This document shows, one piece after another, positions 19,371-28,568 of a stretch of DNA of 64,000 nt. The position numbers were made by a program, and so were the translations under genes. Source of the stretch: CAYRKT01 sp964425005 (GTDB lineage Bacteria > Synergistota > Synergistia > CAYRKT01). The stretch spans positions 80,110-144,109 of the forward strand of contig CAYRKT010000001.1 of the NCBI GenBank assembly GCA_964425005.1, written 5' to 3'. Numbering within the stretch: the first letter of the stretch is position 1; the number at the start of each line of letters is the position of its first letter. Below the pieces are notes generated by a model, which was given only the letters and a program-made list of their open reading frames with translations, had not been told where the DNA came from and searched no databases.

Positions 19371-21086
19371 TCACATGCGCCGCGGAGCCGATACCCCCAA
19401 CAGCCTCAGCCCGTTGGCCAGGACCGTACGGGTGGCCTCGCAGAGGACCAACCGGGCGTCCCTCAGGCGCTCGTCCCCGCAGCTCAACACAGGGCAGGAG
19501 TTGTAGAAGCGATGAAACCTGGAGGCCAGCTCCTGGAGGTAGAAGGCCACTCGATGGGGAGCCAGCTCCCTGGCGGAACGCTCCACCTCCTCCGGGAACT
19601 CGGCCAGATGCCTTATCAGGTCCATCTCCTCCGGCGAGGAGAGGGGGGTTAGATCGGCGGAGGAGGCATCCGGCATCGAGACCCCCCTCGAGAGGGCCTC
19701 TTCCTCCAGGCTGCATATCCTCGCATGGGCGTACTGCACGTAGTACACCGGGTTGTCGGAGGACTGGCTCTTCGCCAGGTTCAGGTCGAACTCCAGGTGG
19801 CTGTCCGATTTCCTCATGACGTAGAAGAACCTCGCAGCGTCCACGCCCACCTCCTCGAAGACCTCCCGCAGCGTGATGAACTCCCCGGACCTGGTGGACA
19901 TGGAGACCTGCTTTCCATCCCTCAACAGGGTGACGAACTGGATCAAGACCACCTGGAAGCTCTCCTCAGGATAGCCCAGGGCCTTGACAGCCGCCTTCAT
20001 CCTGGGCACGTAGCCGTGGTGGTCCGCGCCCCATATGTCCACCAGGAGGTTGAAGCCTCGGTCGTACTTGTTCTTGTGGTAAGCCACGTCGGAGGCGAAG
20101 TAGGTGGGCGCTCCGTTGCTCCTCACCAGGACCCTGTCCTTCTCGTCCCCGAAGGCGGTGGACCTAAACCACAAGGCCCCGTCCCCCTCGTAGGCGAACC
20201 CCTTGCCCTTGAGGTACTCCATGGCCTCGTCGAGGAGCCCCCTCTCGTAGAGGCTCCTCTCGGAGAACCACACGTCGAACTCCACCCCGAAGTCCCTGAG
20301 GTCCTTGACTATACCCTCCAGGATCCAGTCCTTGGAGAACCTGTAGAAGTCGTCCACCACCCTCTCGACCTCGTCGCGGCCCTCCTCGCCCCTGGCCAGG
20401 GCCTCCTCGAGCCTCCGAAGGTGGAGGTCCCCATCCCTCTCGAGAACCATCCTGGCTACGTCGTACATGTAGGAGCCCTTGTAGCCGTCCTCCGGCAAGG
20501 GGTAGAGCTCAGGACGACCGAGGATCTCCACGTACCTGGCCAGGGCAGAACGCCCGAGCAACCTCATCTGAAGGCCGGCGTCGTTTATGTAGTACTCCTT
20601 GGAGACCTCGTAGCCGGCGAACCTGAGGACGTTGGCCATCACGTCCCCGACCGCTGCCCCTCTGCCGTGGCCCACGTGCAGCGGCCCAGTGGGATTGGCG
20701 CTGACGAACTCGAGGTTGACCCTAATGCCTCTACCCAAGTCCGAGCTGCCGTAACTATCCCCCATCCGAACTATGTGGGGGAGCACCGATCTCCAGAAGG
20801 CGTCGGCCATCCTGAAGTTGAGGAAGCCGGGCTTTGCCACCTCCACCTCCCTGAAGAGGGAGGGATCGAAAACCCTGTCCCTTATCCTTGCGGCTATCTC
20901 CATCGGACTGGCCCTCAACACCTTGGCGAGCTGCATGGCCAAGGGGCTAGCCACGTCGCCGAACGACTCGTTGCGAGGGACCTCCACCAAAACGGGAGGG
21001 AGAAGCCCCTCGTCCAGACCCCTTTCCCTCAGGAGCTCGAGGGCTACCTCCTTGAGCCTCTCGGAAACCATCCTCTGAACCCTCAT
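19371..21086 (-). CDS. argS: Arginyl-tRNA synthetase
   Basis: The 571-residue class I synthetase charges tRNA-Arg. The HIGH-type motif is SANPTGPLHVGHGRGAAVGD near residue 120. The C-terminal anticodon-binding domain carries ARICSLEEEA and ends with RFHRFYNSCPVL. I place the start at the ATG at 21086, 7 nt after AGGGGG; the frame is open to 21155 but would overlap the end of secA. It follows secA by 11 bp. Confidence 0.96.
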   Translation of the reverse strand: MRVQRMVSERLKEVALELLRERGLDEGLLPPVLVEVPRNESFGDVASPLAMQLAKVLRASPMEIAARIRDRVFDPSLFREVEVAKPGFLNFRMADAFWRSVLPHIVRMGDSYGSSDLGRGIRVNLEFVSANPTGPLHVGHGRGAAVGDVMANVLRFAGYEVSKEYYINDAGLQMRLLGRSALARYVEILGRPELYPLPEDGYKGSYMYDVARMVLERDGDLHLRRLEEALARGEEGRDEVERVVDDFYRFSKDWILEGIVKDLRDFGVEFDVWFSERSLYERGLLDEAMEYLKGKGFAYEGDGALWFRSTAFGDEKDRVLVRSNGAPTYFASDVAYHKNKYDRGFNLLVDIWGADHHGYVPRMKAAVKALGYPEESFQVVLIQFVTLLRDGKQVSMSTRSGEFITLREVFEEVGVDAARFFYVMRKSDSHLEFDLNLAKSQSSDNPVYYVQYAHARICSLEEEALSRGVSMPDASSADLTPLSSPEEMDLIRHLAEFPEEVERSARELAPHRVAFYLQELASRFHRFYNSCPVLSCGDERLRDARLVLCEATRTVLANGLRLLGVSAPRRM

Positions 21087-21097
21087 GGAATGACCCC

Positions 21098-23800
21098 CTA
21101 AGGCCGATTTTTGCCGCAACAGTGCTTGTACTTCTTGCCGCTGCCGCAAGGGCATGGCTCGTTCCTGCCCACCTTCCGCTCGACCCTAACGGGCGTCTGC
21201 CGGTGCGGAAGCTGCAGGGGCGCGTCTCCCCCCACCGCCACGACGCCCTCCGGAGCGGCCACCTCTCTGACTCCGCCAGCCTCGGGCTTGAGCTCCACTC
21301 CCCTGGTGTGCCTCAGCTCGAGCGAGAAGGCCACCGATACGACCCTGGAGAGGTCGCTCCTCCACAGGAACCCCACCACGTCCCTCTTTATCCTGAAGAG
21401 CATGTCCTGGAAGAGCCTGTAGGACTCGAACTGATACTCCAGGAGCGGATCCTTCTGCCCTATGGCCCTCAGGCCTATGCCGCGCCTGAGCTCGTCCATG
21501 GAGAGAAGGTGGTCCCTCCAGTGAACGTCCACGGTGTGGAGCAAGAAGACCCTGAGCAGCTGGTTGAGCTCGGCCCTGGGAAGCGAAGGGTCGTCGAGCT
21601 TTTGGAAGAGCCTGGACTTGTAGGAATCGAGCTTCGTCGAGATCTCACCCAGGTCTTCCGCGGAGGCCAGGGCGATAGTCTCCCCTATGGTGCTCTTGAG
21701 CGTCGAGGATACCCTCTCGACCATCTCCTCGACCCCCTCGTCCTCCTGGGGGGACAGAAGGCCTTCGAAGAAGTCCTCCACCAGGTCCTTGCAGTGGGAG
21801 AAGACCTCCTCGTCCAGGAGTATCCGCCTGCGCTCGGAGTAGACCACCTCCCTCTGCTTGTTCATGACCAGGTCGTACTCCAGCAGGCGCTTCCTGATCT
21901 CGAAGTGGAGGCTCTCGACCTTCTTCTGCGCCGACTCTATGGCCTTGGAGAGGAGGGGGTGCTCTATAGCTTCGCCCTCCTGGACGCCGAGCTTCTCCAT
22001 GATGGACTTTATCCTCTCGCCCCCGAAGAGGCGAAGGAGGTCGTCCTCGAGGGAGAGGTAGAACCTGCTCTTGCCGGGATCGCCCTGTCTGCCGCTCCTG
22101 CCGCGCAGCTGGTTGTCTATCCTTCGAGCCTCGTGCCTCTCGGTGCCCAAGACGTAAAGTCCACCGAGCTCCACAACTCGCTCGCGCTCCCTATCGCATA
22201 TCTCCTTGAACTCCCTGAGCAGGCGCTCGTGCTCGGGGCTTCCCAGCTCTATCCCCCGCCTCTCGCACTCCTCCCTGGCCAGGAAGTGCGGATTGCCCCC
22301 CAGTATTATGTCCGTGCCGCGGCCGGCCATGTTGGTGGCTATGGTGACTGCCCCCAGACGACCGGCCTGAGCCACTATCTTGGCCTCCTTCTCGTGGTAC
22401 TTAGCGTTGAGGACCTGGTGAGGTATGCCCCTCCTCTTGAGCATGGAGCTCAGTAGCTCGGATGTCTCTATGGAGGTGGTCCCCACCAGGATGGGCTGCC
22501 CCCTCCGGTGAGTCTCCACTATGTCCTCCACCACCGCCTCGAACTTCTCCCGCTTGGTCCTGTATACCACGTCCGGCAGGTCCTGGCGGATCATGGGCTT
22601 GTGGGTGGGTATGACCACCACCTCGAGGCCGTATATCTCCCTGAACTCCTCGGCCTCCGTGGCGGCGGTGCCGGTCATCCCGGCCAGCTTCCTGTACATG
22701 CGGAAGTAGTTCTGAAGGGTTATGGTGGCCAACGTCTGGTTCTCCGAGCCTATCCTGACCCCTTCCTTGGCCTCGATGCTCTGGTGGAGCCCGTCGGAGT
22801 ACCTCCTGCCGAACATGAGCCTCCCGGTGAACTCGTCTACTATGATCACCTCTCCGTCCTTGACCACGTAGTCCACGTCCCTCTTGAAGAGGTGATGCGC
22901 CTTCAACGCCTGGACTATCTTGTGGGCCATGTCGGAGGTGATGTCGTCGAAGAGGCTGTCCACCTTGAGCAGCTCCTCGCAGCGTCTGATGCCGGCCTCG
23001 GTCAGGACCACGTTCCTCTCCTTCTCGTCCACCTCGAAGTGGACGCCCCTCTTCAGGGACCTGGCCACCCTGTCGGCCAGGATGTAGGGCTCCACCGAGT
23101 CCTCGCTGGGACCGGAGATGATGAGGGGGGTCCTGGCCTCGTCTATCAGGATGCTGTCCACCTCGTCCACGATGGCGTAGCTGTGCCCCCTCTGCACCAG
23201 CTCGTCCCTGGAGACCGCCATGTTGTCCCTCAGGTAGTCGAAGCCGAACTCGGCGTTGGTCCCGTACGTTATGTCGCAGAGGTAGGCCCTCTTCCTCTCC
23301 TCGAAGGGCATGTGGGAGTATATCACCCCGACGCTCAAGCCCAGGAAGCGATATATGGGACCCATCCACTCGGCGTCCCTCTTGGCCAGGTAGTCGTTCA
23401 CCGTGACCACGTGGACGCCCTCCCCGGTGAGGGCGTTGAGGTAGGCCGAGAGGGTGGCCACCAGCGTCTTGCCCTCGCCGGTCTTCATCTCGGCTATCTT
23501 CCCCTCGTGCAGGACCACGCCCCCCATGAGCTGGACGTCGAAGTGCCTCATGCCCAGCACCCTCCTGGATACCTCCCTCACCACCGCGAAGGCCTCCGGG
23601 AGGATCTCGTCCAGGGTCTCTCCCCGCTCGAGCCTGGACTTGAAGACCAGGGTCTGGGAGGCTAAATCCGAGTCCGACATGGGGATATACCGTTCCTCCA
23701 GGGAGTTTATCCTCTTGACCAGCTCGCGAAGCCTCTTGAGCTCCCTCTCCTGGGCGTCGAGGCCCAGAGCCCTCTTCAAAAATCCGAACAAGCGAACCAC
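21098..23800 (-). CDS. secA: Preprotein translocase ATPase SecA
   Basis: The 900-residue motor drives proteins through SecYEG. Visible motifs are [14 protein letters not shown] (Walker A), the [19 protein letters not shown]-like box, [14 protein letters not shown] and [13 protein letters not shown]. The C terminus ends with the zinc motif [18 protein letters not shown], which contacts SecB or ribosomes in other bacteria. The gene faces purH head to head, and its promoter overlaps the purH promoter. Confidence 0.97.
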   Translation of the reverse strand: MVRLFGFLKRALGLDAQERELKRLRELVKRINSLEERYIPMSDSDLASQTLVFKSRLERGETLDEILPEAFAVVREVSRRVLGMRHFDVQLMGGVVLHEGKIAEMKTGEGKTLVATLSAYLNALTGEGVHVVTVNDYLAKRDAEWMGPIYRFLGLSVGVIYSHMPFEERKRAYLCDITYGTNAEFGFDYLRDNMAVSRDELVQRGHSYAIVDEVDSILIDEARTPLIISGPSEDSVEPYILADRVARSLKRGVHFEVDEKERNVVLTEAGIRRCEELLKVDSLFDDITSDMAHKIVQALKAHHLFKRDVDYVVKDGEVIIVDEFTGRLMFGRRYSDGLHQSIEAKEGVRIGSENQTLATITLQNYFRMYRKLAGMTGTAATEAEEFREIYGLEVVVIPTHKPMIRQDLPDVVYRTKREKFEAVVEDIVETHRRGQPILVGTTSIETSELLSSMLKRRGIPHQVLNAKYHEKEAKIVAQAGRLGAVTIATNMAGRGTDIILGGNPHFLAREECERRGIELGSPEHERLLREFKEICDRERERVVELGGLYVLGTERHEARRIDNQLRGRSGRQGDPGKSRFYLSLEDDLLRLFGGERIKSIMEKLGVQEGEAIEHPLLSKAIESAQKKVESLHFEIRKRLLEYDLVMNKQREVVYSERRRILLDEEVFSHCKDLVEDFFEGLLSPQEDEGVEEMVERVSSTLKSTIGETIALASAEDLGEISTKLDSYKSRLFQKLDDPSLPRAELNQLLRVFLLHTVDVHWRDHLLSMDELRRGIGLRAIGQKDPLLEYQFESYRLFQDMLFRIKRDVVGFLWRSDLSRVVSVAFSLELRHTRGVELKPEAGGVREVAAPEGVVAVGGDAPLQLPHRQTPVRVERKVGRNEPCPCGSGKKYKHCCGKNRP

Positions 23801-23846
23801 CGACCTGGGGTTTCTCTAGAGCTAACGCGGACGAAGAGTCCTACCC

Positions 23847-23855
23847 ATTATAGCA
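23847..23855 (-). promoter_or_regulatory. Extended -10 element of secA
   Basis: TGCTATAAT on the minus strand, about 46 nt before the secA start. No consensus -35 box is visible, as expected of an extended -10 promoter. The same nine bases occur before rplU and fprA. Confidence 0.6.
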
Positions 23856-23876
23856 CAGCTCCAGAGCGGTTATACT
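23848..23876 (+). promoter_or_regulatory. Putative promoter of purH
   Basis: TATACT (23871-23876) lies 17 bp after a weak TTATAG (23848-23853), which is itself part of the secA -10 element on the other strand. The two promoters are therefore interlocked and could exclude one another. Confidence 0.5.
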
Positions 23877-23897
23877 ATTGACCAGGAGGTGAATGGG

Positions 23898-25436
23898 TTG
23901 GGCGTAAAAAGGGCTTTGGTCTCCACCTGGGACAAGAGCGGGCTGGAGGAGCTCGCCTCCTCCTTTCGAGAGAGGGACGTGGAGGTGATCTCCACAGGAG
24001 GGACGGCTAAGGTCCTCCGCGGGATGGGGTGCACGGTGGTGGAGGTCGAGAGCGTCTCGGGCTTCCCAAGCCTCTTCGGCGGGAGGGTAAAGACCCTCCA
24101 TCCCGCGGTCATGGGCGCCATCCTCATGAGAAGGGACTCGAAGGAGGACCTGTCGGAGGCCGACGCGCACGGAATAAAGCCCGTGGACCTGGTGGTGGTA
24201 GATCTCTACCCGTTCGAGGCGGCCTCCGCCTCGGGCTCGCCGCTGGAGGAACTGGTGGAGAAGATAGACGTGGGGGGCGTGACCCTCATCCGGGCAGCGG
24301 CCAAGAACTTCGCCAGCGTGGCGGTGGTGGTGGACAAAGCCGACTACCCGAAGGTGGCCCAGCTCATAAGGGAGAGAGGAGAGATCCCCCTCGAGGTCCG
24401 AAGGGGCCTGGCGGTCAAGGCCTTCAGGAGGAGCTCCTTCTACGACGCCCTGATAGGGTTCGAGCTCGCGAGGCGCTTCGAGGAGGAGGTCATCCCGTTG
24501 TCCGCCGCCGAGATCTCGCTCCCCTTGTCCCTCGTGAGCGCCCTTCGCTACGGCGAGAACCCCCATCAGAGGGCCTCCCTCTTCTCCTCTCCTCTGAACC
24601 CGCCCCTGCGCGTGGAGAAGCTGCAGGGCAAGGAGCTCTCCTACAACAACCTCCTCGACCTGGAGTCCGCCCTGGTCGGCTGTCATCTGCTGAGGGAGAG
24701 GTGCGCCTGCGTTATCATCAAGCACAACCAGCCCTGTGGGATAGCCGTTGGGACCACCCCGAAGGAGGCCTACGCCAGGGCCGTAGAGGCCGACCCCGTG
24801 TCGGCGTTCGGCGGGGTGGTGGGCTTCACCAGAGCGGTGGACGGAGAGACGGCCGAGGAGGTAACTAAATCCTTCAAGGAGGCCGTGGTGGCCCCGGACT
24901 ACTCGAGCGAGGCCCTCTCGATCCTGAGGGGGAGGGAGAGGCTCTCGATCCTGAGGGCGGACCCAAAGGACCTGAGGTCCAGGCCCTCCCTCAGGAACAC
25001 CGTCTTCGGGATCCTCGTGCAGGAGGAGAGGGAGACGCCGATGCCGGCCCTGACCTCCATGAGGTGGGTGTCCGGCGACCCACAGGGGCTAGACGAGGAG
25101 TCGGCGGATGTGGCATGGGTGGCATCGTACCTCCTCAAGAGCAACGCCGTGGCCATCGCCAAGGGGGGCAGGACGGTGGGACTCTGCGGTGGGCAGCCGA
25201 ACCGGGTCAGCGCCGTGGCCATAGCCCTGCAGAGGGCGGGCGAACTGGCGAGAGGTTCGGTGATGGTCTCGGACGGCTTCTTCCCCTTCCCCGACTCCAT
25301 AGAGCTGGCGGCGGATTCCGGGGTATCCTTCGTGATCCAGCCCGGCGGGTCCGTGAGGGACGAAGAGGTGATCGAGGCGGCCAGGGCAAGGGGTGTCGCC
25401 ATGGCCATCACGGGGATCAGGCTCTTCAGGCACTGA
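23898..25436 (+). CDS. purH: Bifunctional AICAR transformylase/IMP cyclohydrolase PurH
   Basis: PurH (512 aa) makes the last two steps to IMP in purine synthesis. The N-terminal cyclohydrolase domain carries RALVSTWDKSGLEELA and STGGTAKVLRG; the transformylase domain carries LRYGENPHQRASLF and IIKHNQPCGIAVG, with the catalytic Lys-His. I choose the TTG at 23898, 8 nt after AGGAGG; the GTG at 23889 overlaps that site. No other purine gene is nearby; a small secreted gene and a cobalamin adenosyltransferase follow. Confidence 0.96.
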   Translation: MGVKRALVSTWDKSGLEELASSFRERDVEVISTGGTAKVLRGMGCTVVEVESVSGFPSLFGGRVKTLHPAVMGAILMRRDSKEDLSEADAHGIKPVDLVVVDLYPFEAASASGSPLEELVEKIDVGGVTLIRAAAKNFASVAVVVDKADYPKVAQLIRERGEIPLEVRRGLAVKAFRRSSFYDALIGFELARRFEEEVIPLSAAEISLPLSLVSALRYGENPHQRASLFSSPLNPPLRVEKLQGKELSYNNLLDLESALVGCHLLRERCACVIIKHNQPCGIAVGTTPKEAYARAVEADPVSAFGGVVGFTRAVDGETAEEVTKSFKEAVVAPDYSSEALSILRGRERLSILRADPKDLRSRPSLRNTVFGILVQEERETPMPALTSMRWVSGDPQGLDEESADVAWVASYLLKSNAVAIAKGGRTVGLCGGQPNRVSAVAIALQRAGELARGSVMVSDGFFPFPDSIELAADSGVSFVIQPGGSVRDEEVIEAARARGVAMAITGIRLFRH

Positions 25437-25445
25437 GGACCAGAC

Positions 25446-25829
25446 ATGAGAGGCAAGCTAGCTCTCACCCTGTTCTCGCTGCTGATCTGCGCCTGTCTCA
25501 GCCCTATGCCCTCGGGGGCAAGCGAGTGGAAGGAGGTGTTCCGGAGGGACCACGCGGTGTACCTCGTGGAGCTACCCCCCATCAGCAACGACTGCAGCTC
25601 GACTCAAGTCAGGGTGAGGATAAAGATCGAGGGGACGGGCTTCGAAGAGGAGCTGATATACCAGTTCAGCGAGGACGGCAAGCTCTACAGGAACCTGGAC
25701 AGCGTCGTCAGGGCCTCCGACGGAGGCCTGGTGGAGACCTGAATAGTCATGTCCGGCTGGGCCTCGTGGAGGCCCGTGGAGGCGGGTAGCCCGGCGGAGG
25801 CCATATGGGAGGCGCTGAGGAAGAGGTGA
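25446..25829 (+). pseudogene. Surface-adhesin E-like secreted protein interrupted by an in-frame TGA
   Basis: An ATG 9 bp after purH opens a protein with a signal peptide (LALTLFSLLICACL, cleavage near GAS-EW) and a small beta-rich domain resembling surface-adhesin E. The first frame ends at a TGA at 25740-25742 after 98 residues. The same frame continues without interruption to 25829 with SGWASWRPVEAGSPAEAIW, the typical Trp-Pro/Gly-Ser/Glu-Ala end of that family. So the TGA lies inside the conserved domain. It is either a nonsense mutation (for example from TGG), a sequence error, or a recoded UGA; a 7-bp hairpin follows at 25759-25775. Family assignment is from pattern only. Confidence 0.55.
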
Positions 25830-25845
25830 AGGAGGGATCTCAAGC

Positions 25846-26349
25846 TTGGCCAGGGTAGTGATAACCACCAGGCAGGGAGACAAGGGTTTCACGAGGATAG
25901 GCGACGGTTCGACCCTGAGGAAGGACGACCCGAGGGTCGAAACCTATGGCGCACTGGACGAATGCCAGGCGGCGCTGGGCTGTGCGAGGGCTTTCTGCAG
26001 GTCGGAGGGGATCAGGGGAAAAATCCACAGGCTAGAGGAGGACCTGAAGTTCCTGATGGGATACATAGCCAAATACCCGGGGGTAGAACTCCCCCCCATC
26101 AAAACCCTGGAGGAGATGGTGGAGGAGGCCGTGAAGAGCTCAGAGGGCAGGGAGTTTAAGTTCCTCACCCCGGGGGAGAACCCGGTCGACGCCTTCCTCC
26201 ACCTGGCGAGGACCATAGCTAGAAGGGCCGAACGGTGGGCGGTGAAGCTGCTCCTCGATGGGGAGATAGACCTGGACTGCTACACCTACGTGAACAGGCT
26301 CTCCGACGCCATCTACGCCCTCGTGCTCATCTACGAGGAGGAGAAATGA
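25846..26349 (+). CDS. Cob(I)alamin adenosyltransferase, PduO type
   Basis: This 167-residue enzyme moves adenosyl from ATP to cob(I)alamin to make coenzyme B12. The PduO-family motifs are all present: TTRQGDKGFTRIGDG (ATP site) at the N terminus, RKDDPRVETYGALDECQAALG, ARTIARRAERW and YVNRLSDAIYAL. The TTG start lies 6 nt after AAGGAGGGATC... (good site). The nearby radical SAM protein has a B12-binding-type N-terminal region and may use the cofactor, but this is inference. Confidence 0.92.
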   Translation: MARVVITTRQGDKGFTRIGDGSTLRKDDPRVETYGALDECQAALGCARAFCRSEGIRGKIHRLEEDLKFLMGYIAKYPGVELPPIKTLEEMVEEAVKSSEGREFKFLTPGENPVDAFLHLARTIARRAERWAVKLLLDGEIDLDCYTYVNRLSDAIYALVLIYEEEK

Positions 26350-26352
26350 AAA

Positions 26353-26439
26353 TGGTGCCGGAGGTGGGATTTGAACCCACACGGGCTTCCGCCCACTACC
26401 CCCTCAAGATAGCGTGTCTGCCAATTCCACCACTCCGGC
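26353..26439 (-). tRNA. tRNA-Leu (anticodon GAG)
   Basis: The 87-nt tRNA has acceptor stem GCCGGAG/CTCCGGC, TG, D-arm GTGGAATTGG, anticodon stem CTATC/GGTAG with loop TTGAGGG (anticodon GAG), a class II variable arm, T-arm with GGTTCAAATCC and encoded ACCA. It has its own consensus promoter. Confidence 0.95.
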
Positions 26440-26449
26440 ACGCGCAAAG

Positions 26450-26478
26450 ATTATAAGGCCGAAGCACTCGCAAGTCAA
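26450..26478 (-). promoter_or_regulatory. Promoter of tRNA-Leu(GAG)
   Basis: TTGACT (26478-26473) and TATAAT (26455-26450) on the minus strand, exactly 17 bp apart. The -35 box contains the stop codon of the radical SAM gene. The start point would be a few bases before the tRNA. Confidence 0.88.
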
Positions 26479-27833
26479 TAAGGACGAGGCCCTGGCGCCA
26501 CAGCCTCGACCCTGACGCCCACCGAAGGGCAGTTCTCCTCCTTCAGGAACTTCGAGAGTTTCCTCGAGAGCTCCATCTGCCTGCGCCACTGGCCGAAGGC
26601 CATCCCCCGGGAGGTCAAGAGGTCCACCTCCCTCAGCAAGGCCGGTGGGATGGGCGAGAGGCTTTCCCGCTCGAAGGGCGTCTGAGGAAGGGGCATGAAG
26701 GCGTGAGCGTGGAGCTTGGCACCCATGGAGGAGAGGAGGCGCATCAACCTCAGGGTTTCCCTCGCGTCGTCCTCCTCCTCCCCGGGCAGGCCGAATATGA
26801 AGTCCACCCACACCTCGAAGCCGAAGTCCCTCGCCAACGCCACCGCCTCGACCACCGCGTCCGCCGTGTGCCCCCTCCTGCACCGAGCTAGCATCCTGGC
26901 GCTACCGCTTTGGGCTCCCATCACCAGCCTCCTGTTGTCGGCAAACCTCCTGAGCAGCGCCAGCACCTCTGGGCTTATCTGGTCCGGCCTGACCTCGGAG
27001 GGAAAGGAACCGAAGAAGATCCTACCCCCCTTGCACGCCTCTCTGAGGGAGGAGAGGAGCCTCTCCAGGGCCTCCAGGTTGACCCTAACCCCGTCGCTGG
27101 ACCCATAGGAGAGGGCGTTAGGGGTTATGAACCGGAAGTCCCTTAAGCCCCTCGACGCCATCCGGGAGACCAGATCGCAGATGAACTCCACGCTCCTGTG
27201 TCTTACGCGCCTGCCGAACATGTAGGAGGTCTGACAGAAGGCGCAGCCGTAGGGACAGCCCCTGGTTATCTCTATGGGGCCAAACCTTCCCAGGCTGAAG
27301 GAGACCGGAAGGTGAGCGTCCAGGTCTATGGCCTCCCCCGCCAGCTCGCCGCCGACGACCTCCCTCGCGCCGCCGAAGGCCTTCAGCACCAGTTCGTCCG
27401 CCGACCCAACTGGCTCGAGGTTGAGGGCCTCCCACAACCCCCTCAAGGCCCAGGGGAAGGATCGCTCTCCCTCCCCCACCATCGCCAGATGCGCCCCAGC
27501 CCTCAGGACGCTCTCCGGCAGCGCGGTGGCGTGAGGACCCCCCACCATCACCACGGCCCACTTGAAGCCCGCCCTGAGGGAGGAGATGAGCGGGTATCGA
27601 TCGAACGCCTCGGTGGAGAAGGCGGACACGGCGACCCCAAAGGGGCGCCTCTCCCCCTCCAGGCGCTGGCAGGCCTCGAGCAGCCTCCTCTCGTCTCCCA
27701 CCAGCTCGACCTCAAGCGCGCCCCCCAGGAGGCCTTCTCCCTCCAGCGAACCGAGGAGGGCGTTGAAGCTATACCTGTGATCCCTGTCGCACAGACAAAC
27801 GAGCGAAAAGCTCGTCCTCGAGGGACTAACCAT
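26475..27833 (-). CDS. B12-binding-domain/radical SAM protein (MJ_1487-like family)
   Basis: The 452-residue protein has an N-terminal Rossmann-like B12-binding-type region (VVMVGGPHATALPESVLRAG near residues 90-110) without the classical DxHxxG cobalamin motif. A radical SAM domain follows, with the cluster motif CPYGCAFC in EITRGCPYGCAFCQTSYM (near residue 195) and later VDFIFGLPGEEEDD. It resembles the family first seen in methanogens as MJ_1487, of unknown function. It probably uses S-adenosylmethionine radical chemistry on an unidentified substrate. It diverges from the ThiF-like gene. Confidence 0.82.
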   Translation of the reverse strand: MVSPSRTSFSLVCLCDRDHRYSFNALLGSLEGEGLLGGALEVELVGDERRLLEACQRLEGERRPFGVAVSAFSTEAFDRYPLISSLRAGFKWAVVMVGGPHATALPESVLRAGAHLAMVGEGERSFPWALRGLWEALNLEPVGSADELVLKAFGGAREVVGGELAGEAIDLDAHLPVSFSLGRFGPIEITRGCPYGCAFCQTSYMFGRRVRHRSVEFICDLVSRMASRGLRDFRFITPNALSYGSSDGVRVNLEALERLLSSLREACKGGRIFFGSFPSEVRPDQISPEVLALLRRFADNRRLVMGAQSGSARMLARCRRGHTADAVVEAVALARDFGFEVWVDFIFGLPGEEEDDARETLRLMRLLSSMGAKLHAHAFMPLPQTPFERESLSPIPPALLREVDLLTSRGMAFGQWRRQMELSRKLSKFLKEENCPSVGVRVEAVAPGPRPY

Positions 27834-27843
27834 CTTCGGGTCC

Positions 27844-27871
27844 TTGTGGTCGCGCGAAGCTTGCTTATAAT
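27844..27871 (+). promoter_or_regulatory. Promoter of the ThiF-like gene
   Basis: TTGTGG (27844-27849) and TATAAT (27866-27871) are 16 bp apart, about 38 nt before the ATG. Confidence 0.6.
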
Positions 27872-27875
27872 ATCA
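27867..27875 (-). promoter_or_regulatory. Extended -10 of the radical SAM gene, overlapping the opposite promoter
   Basis: On the minus strand TGATATTAT overlaps the plus-strand TATAAT by five bases, so one AT-rich element can serve both directions. The same ten bases, TATAATATCA, occur in the pgsA/YhcC divergent promoter. Confidence 0.5.
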
Positions 27876-27908
27876 TACTCGCATCTGCGACTCAGGAGGG
27901 ATAAGGAC

Positions 27909-28568
27909 ATGGAGATCTTTCGGAGACACGAGAAGCTCTTGGACCTTCAAAGGCTTAAGAGCTCTTCGGTCCTGGTGGTGGGCGCAGGGGGGCTGGGATC
28001 GCCAGTGCTGGAGATGCTCTGCAGGGTCGGGGTAGGAAAGCTGGTGGTGGCGGAGAACGCCTCGGTGGACGAGCCAGACCTAAACAGGCAGATACTCTAC
28101 ACCCGGGAGGACCTGGGCAAGAGCAAGCTCCGCAAGGTCGTGGAGAGGCTCAAGGGCATAAGGCCAGACCTGGAGATAGAGGCCCTCGAGCGAAGGGTGG
28201 ACGAGGGCTTCGAGCTGCCTAAGGTGGACTGCGTCGCCCTATGCGTGGACAACTTCGAGACCAGGCTCCTGGTGGACGAGAAGGCTTCAGCCGCGGGGAT
28301 ACCGGTGGTGAACGCAGGCATCAAGGGGTACTACGGACAGGTGAACACCGTCCTCCCAGGGAGAACCGTCAACATGAGACGACTGTTCAAGAACGCGAGG
28401 ACGGAAAGGGAGATCCCCGTCTATCCGCCCACCGCCCTGCTGGTGGGGACCCTCCAGGCCCACGAGGTCATCGAGGTCCTGCTGGACAGACCACAGCTGG
28501 CCGGCAAGATGTTGATAGTCGACCTGCTCAACCTGTCCTTCGAGGTGATACCCCTGATGCCCGAATGA
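27909..28568 (+). CDS. ThiF/MoeB/HesA-family E1-like adenylyltransferase
   Basis: This 219-residue enzyme probably activates the C terminus of a ubiquitin-like sulphur carrier with ATP. It shows LVVGAGGLGSPVLEMLC (nucleotide binding, residues 20-36), the catalytic Arg in DLNRQILYTREDLGKSK and VDNFETRLLVDEKA. It lacks the two CxxC zinc pairs and any catalytic Cys in the usual crossover loop, so it resembles short ThiF-like proteins. The ATG lies 9 nt after AGGAGG. No ThiS or MoaD carrier is next to it. Its 3' end overlaps ribF by 41 bp, tail to tail. Confidence 0.87.
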   Translation: MEIFRRHEKLLDLQRLKSSSVLVVGAGGLGSPVLEMLCRVGVGKLVVAENASVDEPDLNRQILYTREDLGKSKLRKVVERLKGIRPDLEIEALERRVDEGFELPKVDCVALCVDNFETRLLVDEKASAAGIPVVNAGIKGYYGQVNTVLPGRTVNMRRLFKNARTEREIPVYPPTALLVGTLQAHEVIEVLLDRPQLAGKMLIVDLLNLSFEVIPLMPE

